DNA of 64,000 nucleotides. Source: Acidobacteriota bacterium (GTDB lineage Bacteria > Acidobacteriota > Terriglobia > Acidiferrales > UBA7541). Below the pieces are notes generated by a model that did not search any database, was not told the DNA's origin, and worked only from the letters and a program-made list of their open reading frames with translations. Below, piece after piece: positions 1-12,069 of the stretch. Location of the stretch: positions 62,001 to 126,000 of the forward strand of contig JAJYLB010000004.1 of assembly GCA_021788095.1 (NCBI GenBank), written 5' to 3'. The number at the start of each line of letters is the position of its first letter. The stretch's first letter is position 1. Both the position numbers and the translations under genes were made by a program.

Positions 1-1
1 G

Positions 2-1429
2 GTCTTCCCCTTCCTGCGCGGGCGAATCTCCCGCCACGAGCGCGTGATTGGGAGCTTCCGCGATCTCCCGGAGGTGCGGCGCTTCGTCAACTCGCGGGAC
101 GCCCAGCGGCTGGCGCACCTGGGCACGAGCTGTCCGGACCACTTTGTCCGGACGAAGATCCGCCCTCTGTTTGTGGCCTGGGATCCCGCGCGCGACACCG
201 CGGCCGCTCTCAGAGAGTTGCTCGACAAGGAGCTCGCCGATTACCGGCGGGAATACGAGGAGTACTACCGCAGTTTCGCCGCGCCGGATTCACCCGCCAT
301 GCGCAATCCCCATCCCACGGTAGTGCTGATTCCCGGCATCGGGATGTTCACGTTTGGGAAGAGCAAGATGGAGGCCCGGCTGACCGGTGAATTCTACGTG
401 AACGCCATTCACGTGATGGAAGGGGCCACGGCCCTGGAAAGCGGTCCGCCACCGAAGACGTTGCCGCAAGCGGGCAGAGCCGCGTCCACCGAGGCGTTCG
501 AGGTCTATCACAACTACGTGGCCTTGCCCCCGAAGGAAGCGTTCCGAATCGAGTACTGGCCGCTCGAAGAAGCCAAACTCCGCCGCCAGCCGCCGGAGAA
601 GGAGCTGAGCCGCAAGGTAGCGTTCGTGGCCGGTGCCGGGCACGGCATCGGCCGAGAGACCGCGTTGCTCGCGGCGCGGCGCGGCGCGCACGTCGTTGCC
701 GCCGACCTCGACGAAGAAGCCGCCAAAACAGCGGCGCGAGAGGTGGCGGAAATCGGCGGGCCGGATGCGGGCGCGGCCGCCGTCTTCAATATCCGCGACC
801 GGAATTCGGTGCGCGCGGCGCTCGCACAGGCTGTCGAAAACTTCGGCGGAATCGACATCCTGGTGAATACGGCCGCCTTGTTTCCCGCGCCCCCCGATGG
901 CCAGGTTACGGATGAAGACTGGCGGCTCACGCTCGACATCAACGTGACGGGAAACCACCTCTTGGCTTCGGAAACCGAGACGATCTTCCGCCTGCAGGAG
1001 CTTTCGGGAGCCATCGTGCTCACCAGTTCCGCCAATGCGGTGGTGGCCAAGCGGGGTAGCGAGGCTTACGACGTCAGCAAGGCCGCGGTCAACCACCTGG
1101 TGCGCGAGCTGGCGATACGGCTGGCGCCCGGGGTGCGGGTGAATGCCATTTGTCCCGCCACCGTGGTCAAGGGCTCCACGATGTTCCCGCGGGAGCGCGT
1201 CCTCGCCTCGCTCGCCAAATACGGCCTCGATCACAGTGAGGCGGAATCGACCGAGGATCTGCGGAGCGAGCTGGCGCGCTTCTATGCCCAAAGGACGCTG
1301 ACCGGCGAGAGCATCGATCCGGCGGATTGCGCCGAGGCGATCCTTTTCCTGGCCAGCGACCGCTCCCGCCGCACGACAGGCCACCTGTTCCCCGTGGACG
1401 GAGGCCTCGTCGAAGCGTTTCTAAGATGA
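2..1429 (+). CDS. Bifunctional rhamnulose-1-phosphate aldolase / short-chain dehydrogenase (5' truncated by window edge)
   Basis: ORF stays open to the left edge (VFPFLRGRISRHERVIGSF...); aldolase-like N-part (HPTVVLIPGIGMFTFGKSK) followed by Rossmann SDR (GAGHGIGRETA, YDVSKAA); neighbours are rhaB, rhaT and GH78. Confidence 0.88.
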   Translation, partial: VFPFLRGRISRHERVIGSFRDLPEVRRFVNSRDAQRLAHLGTSCPDHFVRTKIRPLFVAWDPARDTAAALRELLDKELADYRREYEEYYRSFAAPDSPAMRNPHPTVVLIPGIGMFTFGKSKMEARLTGEFYVNAIHVMEGATALESGPPPKTLPQAGRAASTEAFEVYHNYVALPPKEAFRIEYWPLEEAKLRRQPPEKELSRKVAFVAGAGHGIGRETALLAARRGAHVVAADLDEEAAKTAAREVAEIGGPDAGAAAVFNIRDRNSVRAALAQAVENFGGIDILVNTAALFPAPPDGQVTDEDWRLTLDINVTGNHLLASETETIFRLQELSGAIVLTSSANAVVAKRGSEAYDVSKAAVNHLVRELAIRLAPGVRVNAICPATVVKGSTMFPRERVLASLAKYGLDHSEAESTEDLRSELARFYAQRTLTGESIDPADCAEAILFLASDRSRRTTGHLFPVDGGLVEAFLR

Positions 1430-1493
1430 GAGTTGGCGAGGCCGCGCTATTCATGAAGGCGATTATGGAAGACCCGGCAGCACCCGTGAGTGG

Positions 1494-1609
1494 TTTCATC
1501 CTGAGCCCGTTCGTTTCACTCAGAGTAAACTCCGCGAAGGATCCCGTGCGCTCGAGGGTGGGTCGGGACTTTTTGCCCCGAGGAACAGCATCGGGGCTCA
1601 GAATGACAG
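1494..1609. repeat. Short dispersed repeat copy 1, ends resembling terminal inverted repeats (TTCATCCTGAGC ... GCTCAGAATGACAG)
   Basis: Inner sequence CATCCTGAGCCCGTTCGTTTCACTCAGAGTAAACTCCGCGAAGGATCC matches the reverse complement of the copy near 3254-3306. Confidence 0.6.
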
Positions 1610-1683
1610 CTCGTCTTGCGGTGCTGCGCGCATCCTTCGTAAATGAGGCGAGCTAGGAGATCGAGAGGAGCCTCGGAGAGAAG

Positions 1684-3135
1684 ATGGAAAGTCTCTGCTG
1701 CGTTGCCGTGGATCTGGGCGCCGCCAGTTGCCGTGTTTCCCTGGCCGAATGGAATGGCAGCGGGTGCCAGGTGCGCGCCGCGCATCGCTACGCGAACGGT
1801 CCCATCGAGCGCGACGGCCATCTTTGGTGGCAGCTCGACCGGCTTTGCCAGGGCACCGACGAAGGATTGCGCCGCGCGGCGGAACTCCTGCCAGACGGAA
1901 AGCGGAAAGTTGATTCGATGGGCGTGGACGGCTGGGCGGTGGACTACGTTCGGCTCGATCCGGCGGGAATGCCGCTCGAGAACCCCTTCTGCTATCGCGA
2001 TCCGCGCACGGAGACGGCCATGGCGGAGGTGTGGGCGCGGATCGGGCGGGAGCGGCTCTACGAGCTTACCGGGATTCAGTTCCTTCGCTTCAACACGCTT
2101 TACCAGCTCCACGCCGACCGGCGCGATGGCATCGAACCGGGCGCGGGCTGGCTCAACCTCCCGGAATTCCTCCTGCACCGCTACGCGGGGTTCCAACCGC
2201 AGACCGCCGTCTCGGAATACACCAATGCGACGCACACCCAGCTCGTGGACGCGCGCACGCGCAATTGGTGCGACGAAATTTTCTCGCGAGCAGGTCTCGA
2301 GCGCGCCGCTGCCCCGATGATCGTTGCCCCGGGGACTCCGTTGGGACCCGTGCGAGGCGAGATCGCGGCTCTCCCTGCCTACCAGGCGGCTCGGGTGATT
2401 GCCCCCGCCTGCCACGATACAGGGTCGGCCATCGCAGGAATTCCCGACGCCTCCGGAGACTGGGCCTTCCTCAGCTCGGGCACGTGGTCGCTCGTCGGAA
2501 CGGTGCTCGACGAGCCATGCACTTCGCCGGAGGCTCTCGCCGGGAACTTCACGAATGAGGGCGGAATCGGCGGGCAGATCCGATTCCTGAAGAACGTCAA
2601 TGGCATGTGGTTGCTCGAGGAGTGTCTGCGGGAGTGGCAGGCGGCCGAGGGCCGTTCCTGGTCGGTTGCCGAACTCGTCGCCGAGTGCGGGCGCCGTCCC
2701 GTACCCGTGGCCGTATTCAATGTTGACGCCGCCGATCTCATCCTTCCGGGGCACATGCCATCGCGGATCAACCGCGAGCTCGAAAACGCCGGTCACCCGC
2801 CCGTTCCGGAAGACGCGGCGCATGCGCCCGAGATGGCTGGGGTGATATTTGTCAGCCTCGCGGCCCGTTACGCCGAGGTACTGGAGGCGCTCCGTCGCGT
2901 TACGGGCCGGAACTTTCGGAATCTTTACGTGGTGGGTGGCGGGGCGCAAAATGCCTACGTCAACCGGCTGATCGCCGAACGCACGGGGCTCGAGGTCAAG
3001 CGTGGACCGGTGGAGAGTTCGACTCTCGGCAATCTGGCCGTGCAGTTCGCCTCGCTCGAGAGCGGGCCAAGCCATGTCACGCGAGACGCCGTCGCTCGTT
3101 GGGCCGCCCGGCTGAACCACGGAACCTGCGCTTAG
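1684..3135 (+). CDS. rhaB: Rhamnulokinase (FGGY family)
   Basis: VDLGAASCRVSL N-terminus, GVDGWAVDYVRLD, FLSSGTWSLVG, VVGGGAQN; rhamnose gene context. Confidence 0.92.
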   Translation: MESLCCVAVDLGAASCRVSLAEWNGSGCQVRAAHRYANGPIERDGHLWWQLDRLCQGTDEGLRRAAELLPDGKRKVDSMGVDGWAVDYVRLDPAGMPLENPFCYRDPRTETAMAEVWARIGRERLYELTGIQFLRFNTLYQLHADRRDGIEPGAGWLNLPEFLLHRYAGFQPQTAVSEYTNATHTQLVDARTRNWCDEIFSRAGLERAAAPMIVAPGTPLGPVRGEIAALPAYQAARVIAPACHDTGSAIAGIPDASGDWAFLSSGTWSLVGTVLDEPCTSPEALAGNFTNEGGIGGQIRFLKNVNGMWLLEECLREWQAAEGRSWSVAELVAECGRRPVPVAVFNVDAADLILPGHMPSRINRELENAGHPPVPEDAAHAPEMAGVIFVSLAARYAEVLEALRRVTGRNFRNLYVVGGGAQNAYVNRLIAERTGLEVKRGPVESSTLGNLAVQFASLESGPSHVTRDAVARWAARLNHGTCA

Positions 3136-3253
3136 CGGTATGCCGCAAAAGGCGAAAATGCCATGTCCGCCGCCGTTCGGCAGGCTCACGGCCCTGAGCG
3201 AAGTCGAAGGGCGGCGGACGAAGCATCCCGTCCTTTGGTCGAGAACAGAGGCC

Positions 3254-3306
3254 GAGATCCTTCGCGGGGTTTACCCCGCGTGGAACGAATGGGCTCAGGA
3301 TGACAG
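3254..3306. repeat. Short dispersed repeat copy 2 (inverted relative to copy 1)
   Basis: GAGATCCTTCGCGGGGTTTACCCCGCGTGGAACGAATGGGCTCAGGATGACAG is the reverse complement of the copy-1 type sequence. Confidence 0.6.
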
Positions 3307-3362
3307 CCAGGACAGGCCTCCTGCGGCATCCTGTTAGGGATCTCAAGGCCCTTGGGGGTGGC

Positions 3363-4388
3363 ATGAACAAGGTCGTAGGCATTGGCTTGGGGCTGGTGCT
3401 GCTGGGCGGGTTCCTGCAGGGGAGTTTTGCGCTTCCGATGAAGCCGATGACGCGCTGGCGCTGGGAGAATACGTGGTTGGTCTACGCCATTGCGGGCATG
3501 CTCATCCTTCCGTGGGTCATGGCTTGGATGACGGTCCCGCACCTTCCCCAGGCGTTCCTGGGCGCCCCCGGCCACATCCTGGCGGCGGTGGCGCTGTTCG
3601 GATTCGGTTGGGGCGTCGGTTCCACTCTCTTCGGGCTGGGCATCCATCGCGTGGGCATGGCCCTGACCTTCGCCGTTGTCCTGGGCATCACCGCCTCGCT
3701 CGGGTCGCTGTTGCCGCTCGCCGTTTTGCATCCGGAGGAGCTTCCAACCCGTCAGGGGGCCTTTTTGCTTGCCGGACTGGCCATTGTCATCCTGGGCATC
3801 GTTCTCTGCGCGCTCGCTGGCCGCCGGCGCGAGCGGGAGACGTCCAGGGAATCAGCCAAGACCGGCTCGGGAGGTTTCGGCGTCGGTCTGGCGATTTGCA
3901 TCCTTTCGGGAATCTTCTCCGCGATGCTCAATTTCAGCTTTGTGTTTGGCACGCCGCTCGATCAGGCGGCGCGGGCTCAAGGAGCTACGCCGGCCATGGC
4001 TTCCAACGCCATCTGGGCTCTGGCCTTGAGTGCAGGCTTCCTCGCCAATGCCGGCTATTGCGTCTACCTCTTGCAGAAGAACCGCACCTGGGGGCTCCTG
4101 ACACAGCCGGGCGTTCCCAAACGTTACTGGCTGGGGGCAATGGTAATGGGCTTGGTGTGGTTCTTCGGGATCTCGTTCTACGGAATGGGCGCCACGGAAC
4201 TGGGGGCGTTGGGGGGCGTATTAGGGTGGCCGGTATTTATGGCCATGAACATCATCGCCGCAAATCTGTGGGGCGCGGCCACGGGTGAGTGGAAAGGAAC
4301 CAGCCGAACCACCTATGGCTATTCCTGGGCCGGCATCTCGGCGCTGCTGATCGCGATTTATGTGATTTCGCGCGCCAGTGTGGCGTAG
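3363..4388 (+). CDS. rhaT: L-rhamnose/proton symporter RhaT-family permease
   Basis: MNKVVGIGLGLVLLGGFLQGSFALPMKPMTRWRWENTWLVYA; multiple TM segments; position in the rhamnose cluster. Internal ATG chosen over the upstream ORF start at 3300. Confidence 0.88.
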   Translation: MNKVVGIGLGLVLLGGFLQGSFALPMKPMTRWRWENTWLVYAIAGMLILPWVMAWMTVPHLPQAFLGAPGHILAAVALFGFGWGVGSTLFGLGIHRVGMALTFAVVLGITASLGSLLPLAVLHPEELPTRQGAFLLAGLAIVILGIVLCALAGRRRERETSRESAKTGSGGFGVGLAICILSGIFSAMLNFSFVFGTPLDQAARAQGATPAMASNAIWALALSAGFLANAGYCVYLLQKNRTWGLLTQPGVPKRYWLGAMVMGLVWFFGISFYGMGATELGALGGVLGWPVFMAMNIIAANLWGAATGEWKGTSRTTYGYSWAGISALLIAIYVISRASVA

Positions 4389-4541
4389 ACTACCGTACGC
4401 TCGGGCCTGCGCCGCGATCCGGGCTACTTTCGAAGCCCTGCCACCGGTAGCCTCGGCAGAAGGTTTTGCGCGCTCCGGCCCTGAGCCGGCTTCGTCGGAA
4501 ATCCAGGTTGCGCTGAAAACGAGCCTGGGGAGGGTCAAGCG

Positions 4542-7265
4542 ATGCGGGGAACGCGAAGAGTATGGAGCGGGGGAAATAAGAAGCTCTTGGGCGCGCTCGC
4601 CTTAGCCGGTCCTCTGCTCCTGGCCGCGCTTGTAGCTCCGGCGGCTGGCCCGGCGCCTCCCTCACCGCAGCATCTCCGCTGCGAATACCTGAAAGATCCG
4701 CTGGGCATCGACGTCTTAAAGCCCCGGTTCGGCTGGTGGCTGGAAGCCGCTCCCCGCGGCGAGACGCAGACGGCTTATCAGGTGCTGGTCGCCTCCCGTC
4801 GCGCCCTGCTACGCCAAGATCGCGGGGACCAGTGGGATAGCGGCGAGGTGCGTTCCAGCGATTCCACCGAGGTTGTCTACGACGGCAAACCGCTCCGCAG
4901 CGGGACCACGTACTACTGGAAGGTGCGCTGGTGGGATAAGGAAGGACAGCCGAGTCCGTATAGCGACCCAGCCCGGCTCGAAATGGGCCTACTCGACCGC
5001 TCCGAGTGGCAAGGGAAATGGATTGGCGGCGGGAACTTGCTGCGCAAAGAGTTCACCCTTGCCGGAAAGGTCGAACGAGCCCGCGTGTATATCACGGCCC
5101 TCGGCTATTACGAATTGCACATCAATGGGCGGAAAATCGGCCACGCAGCGCTCGATCCCGCATGGACGACGTATCCGAAACGCGTGCTCTACCGGACGTA
5201 CGATGTGACGGCCGCGCTGCACCCCGGGCCAAACGTGCTCGGGGTCATGTTAGGCGGCGGCTGGGCCACACAGACCGCCGGAGGACCCGGCTACTACCCG
5301 GCGCCGGCCCTCTTGCTTCAGATGAGCGTCGAATTGGCGGACGGCCGGCAATTGACCCTCGCCAGCGACGCTTCCTGGCTGACTCGCGCCGGCCCCATCG
5401 TGAGCGACAGCGTTTATGACGGCGAAGTCTACGACGCCAGGTTGAAAGAGCCGGGTTGGGATCGTCCCGGCTTCGCTGCTGCCGGCTGGCGGACTGCGCG
5501 GGTGGTTCCCGGCTCGAGCGGGAAGCTTTCGGCCGAAATGATGCCGCCCATTCGCGCGGTGGATACCCTGGCGCCCCAAAGCATGACGAGTCCCCGCCCG
5601 GGAGTCTACGTGTATGACTTCGGCCAGAATTTCTCCGGTTGGGCCGAACTGCGCGTGCGCGGTCCGCGTGGAACCCGGGTGGAGATGCGCTACGCGGAGC
5701 TGCTCTATCCCGATGGCACGATCGATCGCGAAAATCTCCGGCAGGCGAAGGCGCGTGACATCTATGTCTTGAAGGGGGAAGGAGTCGAAACTTACCAGCC
5801 CCGCTTCACCTATCACGGATTCCAGTACGTCGAGCTGACGGGCTTCCCGGGCGCGCCCAGCCTCGATACGCTGCGCGGGCGCGTCGTTCACTCCGCCGTT
5901 CGTCCTGCCGGAAGCTTCGTGGCTTCCAATCCGATCCTCAACCAAATTCAACATCTGATCCACTGGGGCCAACTCTCGAACCTGATGAGCGTACCCACCG
6001 ACTGCAATCAGCGCGACGAGCGCCAGGGCTGGATGGGCGACGCGCAAGCGTCTGCCCAGGAAGCCATGCTGAATTTCCAGATGGCCGCCTTCTATACCAA
6101 TTTCATTCGCGACATCCGCGACGCAGAGAAGGCCGACGGTGAAATTCCCGATACCGTTCCCCACAAATACGGGAGTTATCCGGGCGATCCGGCCTGGAGT
6201 TCGGCTTATCCCCTGCTCTGCTGGTACATGTGGCAGCAGTACGGCGATCGGCGCATCCTCGAGGAGAATTACGAAGGACTCAAAAAGTACGAATCCTATC
6301 TTGAGAGCCGGGCGCAGAATAACGTGCTTCGCTACAGCTATTATGGAGATTGGGTTGCCATCCAGCCCACGCCCGGCGCCCTGGTTTCGGATTTTTACTA
6401 TTACCGGGACACCGAGATCCTCGCTTCCGTCGCCAAAATTCTCGGGCAGGCCGCCGACGCCGCAACTTACTCAAGCCTCGCCGGGCAGATTCGGGCAGCA
6501 TTCAACGCGGCGTTTTTCAACACTTCCACCGGCGAGTACGCAAACGGCTCGCAAACGGCCAACGCCTTGCCGCTGTTTCTGAAACTCCCGCCACAGGGCC
6601 GCGGCGGAGCGGTGTTTGGGCACCTGCTGGACGATGTCGTCTATGGACACAACACGCACGTCACGACGGGCTTTATCGGCGTCAAGTACCTTCTGCCGGT
6701 TCTCACGATGTACGGCCAAAATGACGTGGCTTACGATCTGGCTACGCGAACCACGTATCCCAGTTGGGGTTACATGGTCCGCCGCGGGGCGACCACTCTG
6801 TGGGAACTCTGGCAGGACAAGACCGGCCAGGGAATGAATTCCCACAACCACATTATGTTCGGGAGCGTGGGCGCCTGGTTCTACCGGGCTCTTGGCGGCA
6901 TTGACCTTGCGCGCGGGAGCGAAGGTTACCGTCACATCGTCATTCACCCGCATCTACACGAGGATCTTCCCTGGGCCTCGGCCAGCGTCGATACCGTTCG
7001 AGGCCGTGTTTCCTGTTCCTGGACGCACGAACCCGGCCGAATCGAGATACGCGCGACGGTCCCCGCTAATGCCGACGCCACGGTAGCCGTTCCTCAGGAT
7101 CCCGAGATGACTCGCGTGACGATTCGGGAAGGCCATCGCGTGGTATGGCAGGACGGTCGTTTCGTCCCCGGCGATCCGGGCGTAACTTCCGCCGTCCGCC
7201 ATGGCGATGACTACGTTTTTTCCGTGGGCTCGGGCAGCTACGACTTCGCGCTCAGTGGGGAATGA
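4542..7265 (+). CDS. Alpha-L-rhamnosidase, GH78
   Basis: LRCEYLKDPLGIDVLKPRFGWWL, YDFGQNFSGWAELRVRG, PTDCNQRDERQGWMGDAQ, GATTLWELW; signal peptide-like N-terminus. Confidence 0.93.
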   Translation: MRGTRRVWSGGNKKLLGALALAGPLLLAALVAPAAGPAPPSPQHLRCEYLKDPLGIDVLKPRFGWWLEAAPRGETQTAYQVLVASRRALLRQDRGDQWDSGEVRSSDSTEVVYDGKPLRSGTTYYWKVRWWDKEGQPSPYSDPARLEMGLLDRSEWQGKWIGGGNLLRKEFTLAGKVERARVYITALGYYELHINGRKIGHAALDPAWTTYPKRVLYRTYDVTAALHPGPNVLGVMLGGGWATQTAGGPGYYPAPALLLQMSVELADGRQLTLASDASWLTRAGPIVSDSVYDGEVYDARLKEPGWDRPGFAAAGWRTARVVPGSSGKLSAEMMPPIRAVDTLAPQSMTSPRPGVYVYDFGQNFSGWAELRVRGPRGTRVEMRYAELLYPDGTIDRENLRQAKARDIYVLKGEGVETYQPRFTYHGFQYVELTGFPGAPSLDTLRGRVVHSAVRPAGSFVASNPILNQIQHLIHWGQLSNLMSVPTDCNQRDERQGWMGDAQASAQEAMLNFQMAAFYTNFIRDIRDAEKADGEIPDTVPHKYGSYPGDPAWSSAYPLLCWYMWQQYGDRRILEENYEGLKKYESYLESRAQNNVLRYSYYGDWVAIQPTPGALVSDFYYYRDTEILASVAKILGQAADAATYSSLAGQIRAAFNAAFFNTSTGEYANGSQTANALPLFLKLPPQGRGGAVFGHLLDDVVYGHNTHVTTGFIGVKYLLPVLTMYGQNDVAYDLATRTTYPSWGYMVRRGATTLWELWQDKTGQGMNSHNHIMFGSVGAWFYRALGGIDLARGSEGYRHIVIHPHLHEDLPWASASVDTVRGRVSCSWTHEPGRIEIRATVPANADATVAVPQDPEMTRVTIREGHRVVWQDGRFVPGDPGVTSAVRHGDDYVFSVGSGSYDFALSGE

Positions 7266-7405
7266 GAAGATTTGTTTTATGGCGGGGGTTCGGCACCTGG
7301 GGTCCGGGCTATCTGACTCGGAATAAAGGAAAAGCCTCGTAAGCCCACATTTTCATTTTCAGCTCTCTCGGCAAACCTGCTGAAATTGGCCATCACCGAT
7401 ATCCA

Positions 7406-7480
7406 TGCGAGTACGAGCTCGATGGGCTATTGGACGCGATCGGTGATCCCGCCCACCCCGAACATGAGGAACGGCGAGAA
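7406..7480 (+). pseudogene. Possible C-terminal remnant of a plasmid pRiA4b ORF-3-like (IS1096 passenger-like) protein
   Basis: Frame reads CEYELDGLLDAIGDPAHPEHEERRE, resembling the Y..LL.AI.DP.HPEHEE motif of that family; no intact ORF. Confidence 0.35.
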
Positions 7481-7572
7481 GACTCACGGGAAGGAGTGCG
7501 GCGCGTTACGCACGAGGGAGCCGCCTAGGGTAGAATCGCCGCTGCTCTGATTCTGGCACGGAGGCTTGCCAA

Positions 7573-10398
<2,826 letters not shown>

Positions 10399-10575
10399 CA
10401 ACCGTGATGTTCGTCGCGGGAACAAAGCTCGGCCGCGACGTTGCGCTGAAAGTTTTGCCAGCAGAGTTTGCCGCCGATGCCGTGCGCATGGGGCGTTTCG
10501 AGCGCGAAGCGAAGGTCCTCGCCTCTCTGAATCATCCAAACATCGCTCCGATATACGGGTTCGAGGATTCCAGTG

Positions 10576-10609
10576 GCGCGGGCTCCCGAACCTTCGGGAC
10601 TGCCCGCGC
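10576..10609. repeat. Palindrome A, copy 2
   Basis: GCGCGGGCTCCCGAACCTTCGGGACTGCCCGCGC, identical to copy 1. Confidence 0.8.
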
Positions 10610-10661
10610 GCTCGTTATGGAGCTGGTCGAGAGCCCAACCCTGGCGGAAAAGATCTCCGGT

Positions 10662-10731
10662 GTAGGGGCGACCCTTGTGGTCGCCCCAGCGCAAGAAACA
10701 AGGGCAGGCGCAAGGCCTGCCCCTACAAGAG
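10662..10731. repeat. Palindromic element B, copy 2
   Basis: GTAGGGGCGACCCTTGTGGTCGCCCCAGCGCAAGAAACAAGGGCAGGCGCAAGGCCTGCCCCTACAAGAG: outer arms GTAGGGG/CCCCTAC, two internal hairpins. Confidence 0.85.
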
Positions 10732-10966
10732 AACAGGAAGTCCCGGTTGATGCGGCGCTGCCGATCGCAAAGCAGATTGCCGAAGGCCTCGAATACGCGC
10801 ACGAGCGCGCCATCGTCCATCGCGATTTGAAGCCGGCGAATGTGAACGTTACGCCGGAAGGCACGGTCAAGCTGCTGGATTTTGGCTTGGCGAAAGCGCT
10901 CGCAGCCGAGACCACGGGCAGCTACAACTGCGCCCTCAGCGGAGAATAAAGCGGCAACGCGGATTC

Positions 10967-11914
10967 TCAGGCGGGGGCGGGGGCGCGGCGAAGCGCCCTG
11001 TGCGCGGCCGCGACCGCCGGGGAAAAGCGAGGCGAAACGACGCGCAGCCTGGGAGACAGCGCGGCGAGACGCGCGGCCGACCGCTCGTCGAAATACGCGG
11101 ATCGCCCGAACACGCCGCCGACGCGGCCGAGCGGGAAATCCTGCTCGCCAAGATTCAGCCGACGAATAACCGTCGCCGCGAGAGCGGCCAGATCGGCTGC
11201 GGCAGCGTCCAGGATCTGGCGAGCCGTTTCATCGCCGGCGTCGGCGGCTTCGGCAACGGCCGGGAAGACCCCCGGCATGCGTTCGAGCGGCTTGCGGGAG
11301 ACGAAGTCGAAGACTTCCGGCCACGAATTCCTCGCGAACGACGAACCGACCGCCCGGGCAAAGTTCGAGGGCGCCGCGCCCTCATCGTGCGATTGGGCAA
11401 TCGCGCGCAGGGCGGAGCGGGCGATGGCGAAGGCGCTGCCTTCGTCGTCGAACCACGGGCCCCAGCCGCCGGCCCGCGCTGTGCGACCGGCGGCATCGCG
11501 GGCGAACGCCGACGATCCGGTTCCGGCAATCAAGACAACCGCCGGGCCGGAATCGGCGACGGCTTCGAGCGCGATATCGAGATCGGCAATGACTTCGATC
11601 TCTGCCGCGCGGAAGCGCGTGGTGAGAAACGCGGCGACGCGGGTGGCGACGCGCGGGTGCCACGCTCCCGCCAGGCCGGCGACTACGCCTTGGACGCTCG
11701 ACGGCTCGGCCTCGGCTGCGGCAAGGGCTTGCGCCGAAGCGCCGTCGAGCGAGGTGAAGGCGCGGGAGAAGCTCGACCGCAGTGGATTCGACGGCCCTCC
11801 ACGGCCCTGCGCCACCAAACGGCCGGAAGCGTCAAGCAAAACGGCGTCGGTCTTCGTCCCTCCGCCATCGAGACCGAGAAAGAAGCTCACCGGAATCCCC
11901 TCCCCTCCGAGCAT
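10967..11914 (-). CDS. BadF/BadG/BcrA/BcrD-type ATPase, N-acetylglucosamine/N-acetylmuramate kinase-like
   Basis: FFLGLDGGGTKTDAVLLD, VLIAGTGSSAFA, GGWGPWFDDEGSAFAIA. Confidence 0.85.
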   Translation of the reverse strand: MLGGEGIPVSFFLGLDGGGTKTDAVLLDASGRLVAQGRGGPSNPLRSSFSRAFTSLDGASAQALAAAEAEPSSVQGVVAGLAGAWHPRVATRVAAFLTTRFRAAEIEVIADLDIALEAVADSGPAVVLIAGTGSSAFARDAAGRTARAGGWGPWFDDEGSAFAIARSALRAIAQSHDEGAAPSNFARAVGSSFARNSWPEVFDFVSRKPLERMPGVFPAVAEAADAGDETARQILDAAAADLAALAATVIRRLNLGEQDFPLGRVGGVFGRSAYFDERSAARLAALSPRLRVVSPRFSPAVAAAHRALRRAPAPA

Positions 11915-12069
11915 CCGTCGCCAAAGCCTGCTTTGCCCTGCCGGCGGCGGCCGAGCATTCGATGCCCCGGGGCGGCCGGCGGAAGCCCAGGCGGCGCGTG
12001 CGAAATGACGGGCGAAACCCCACTTGACGCGGCCCGATGCGGCCCGGTAGCATCGCGCCCCACGGCACG

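Larger units (their letters stand above)
10407..10949 (+). pseudogene. Truncated Ser/Thr kinase fragment (lacks P-loop N-terminus and everything after the DFG region) ending in a GH78-like tail
   Basis: Part of ORF 10284..10949: KLGRDVALKVLPAEFAADAVRM...HRDLKPANVNVTPEGTVKLLDFGLAKALAAET then GSYNCALSGE*, compared with GH78 terminus GSYDFALSGE*. Confidence 0.8.

Noticed and set aside
1516-3189. 557-aa minus-strand ORF opposite rhaB
   Set aside because: Arg/Gly/Pro/His-rich frame antisense to a clear rhamnulokinase; typical high-GC shadow ORF.
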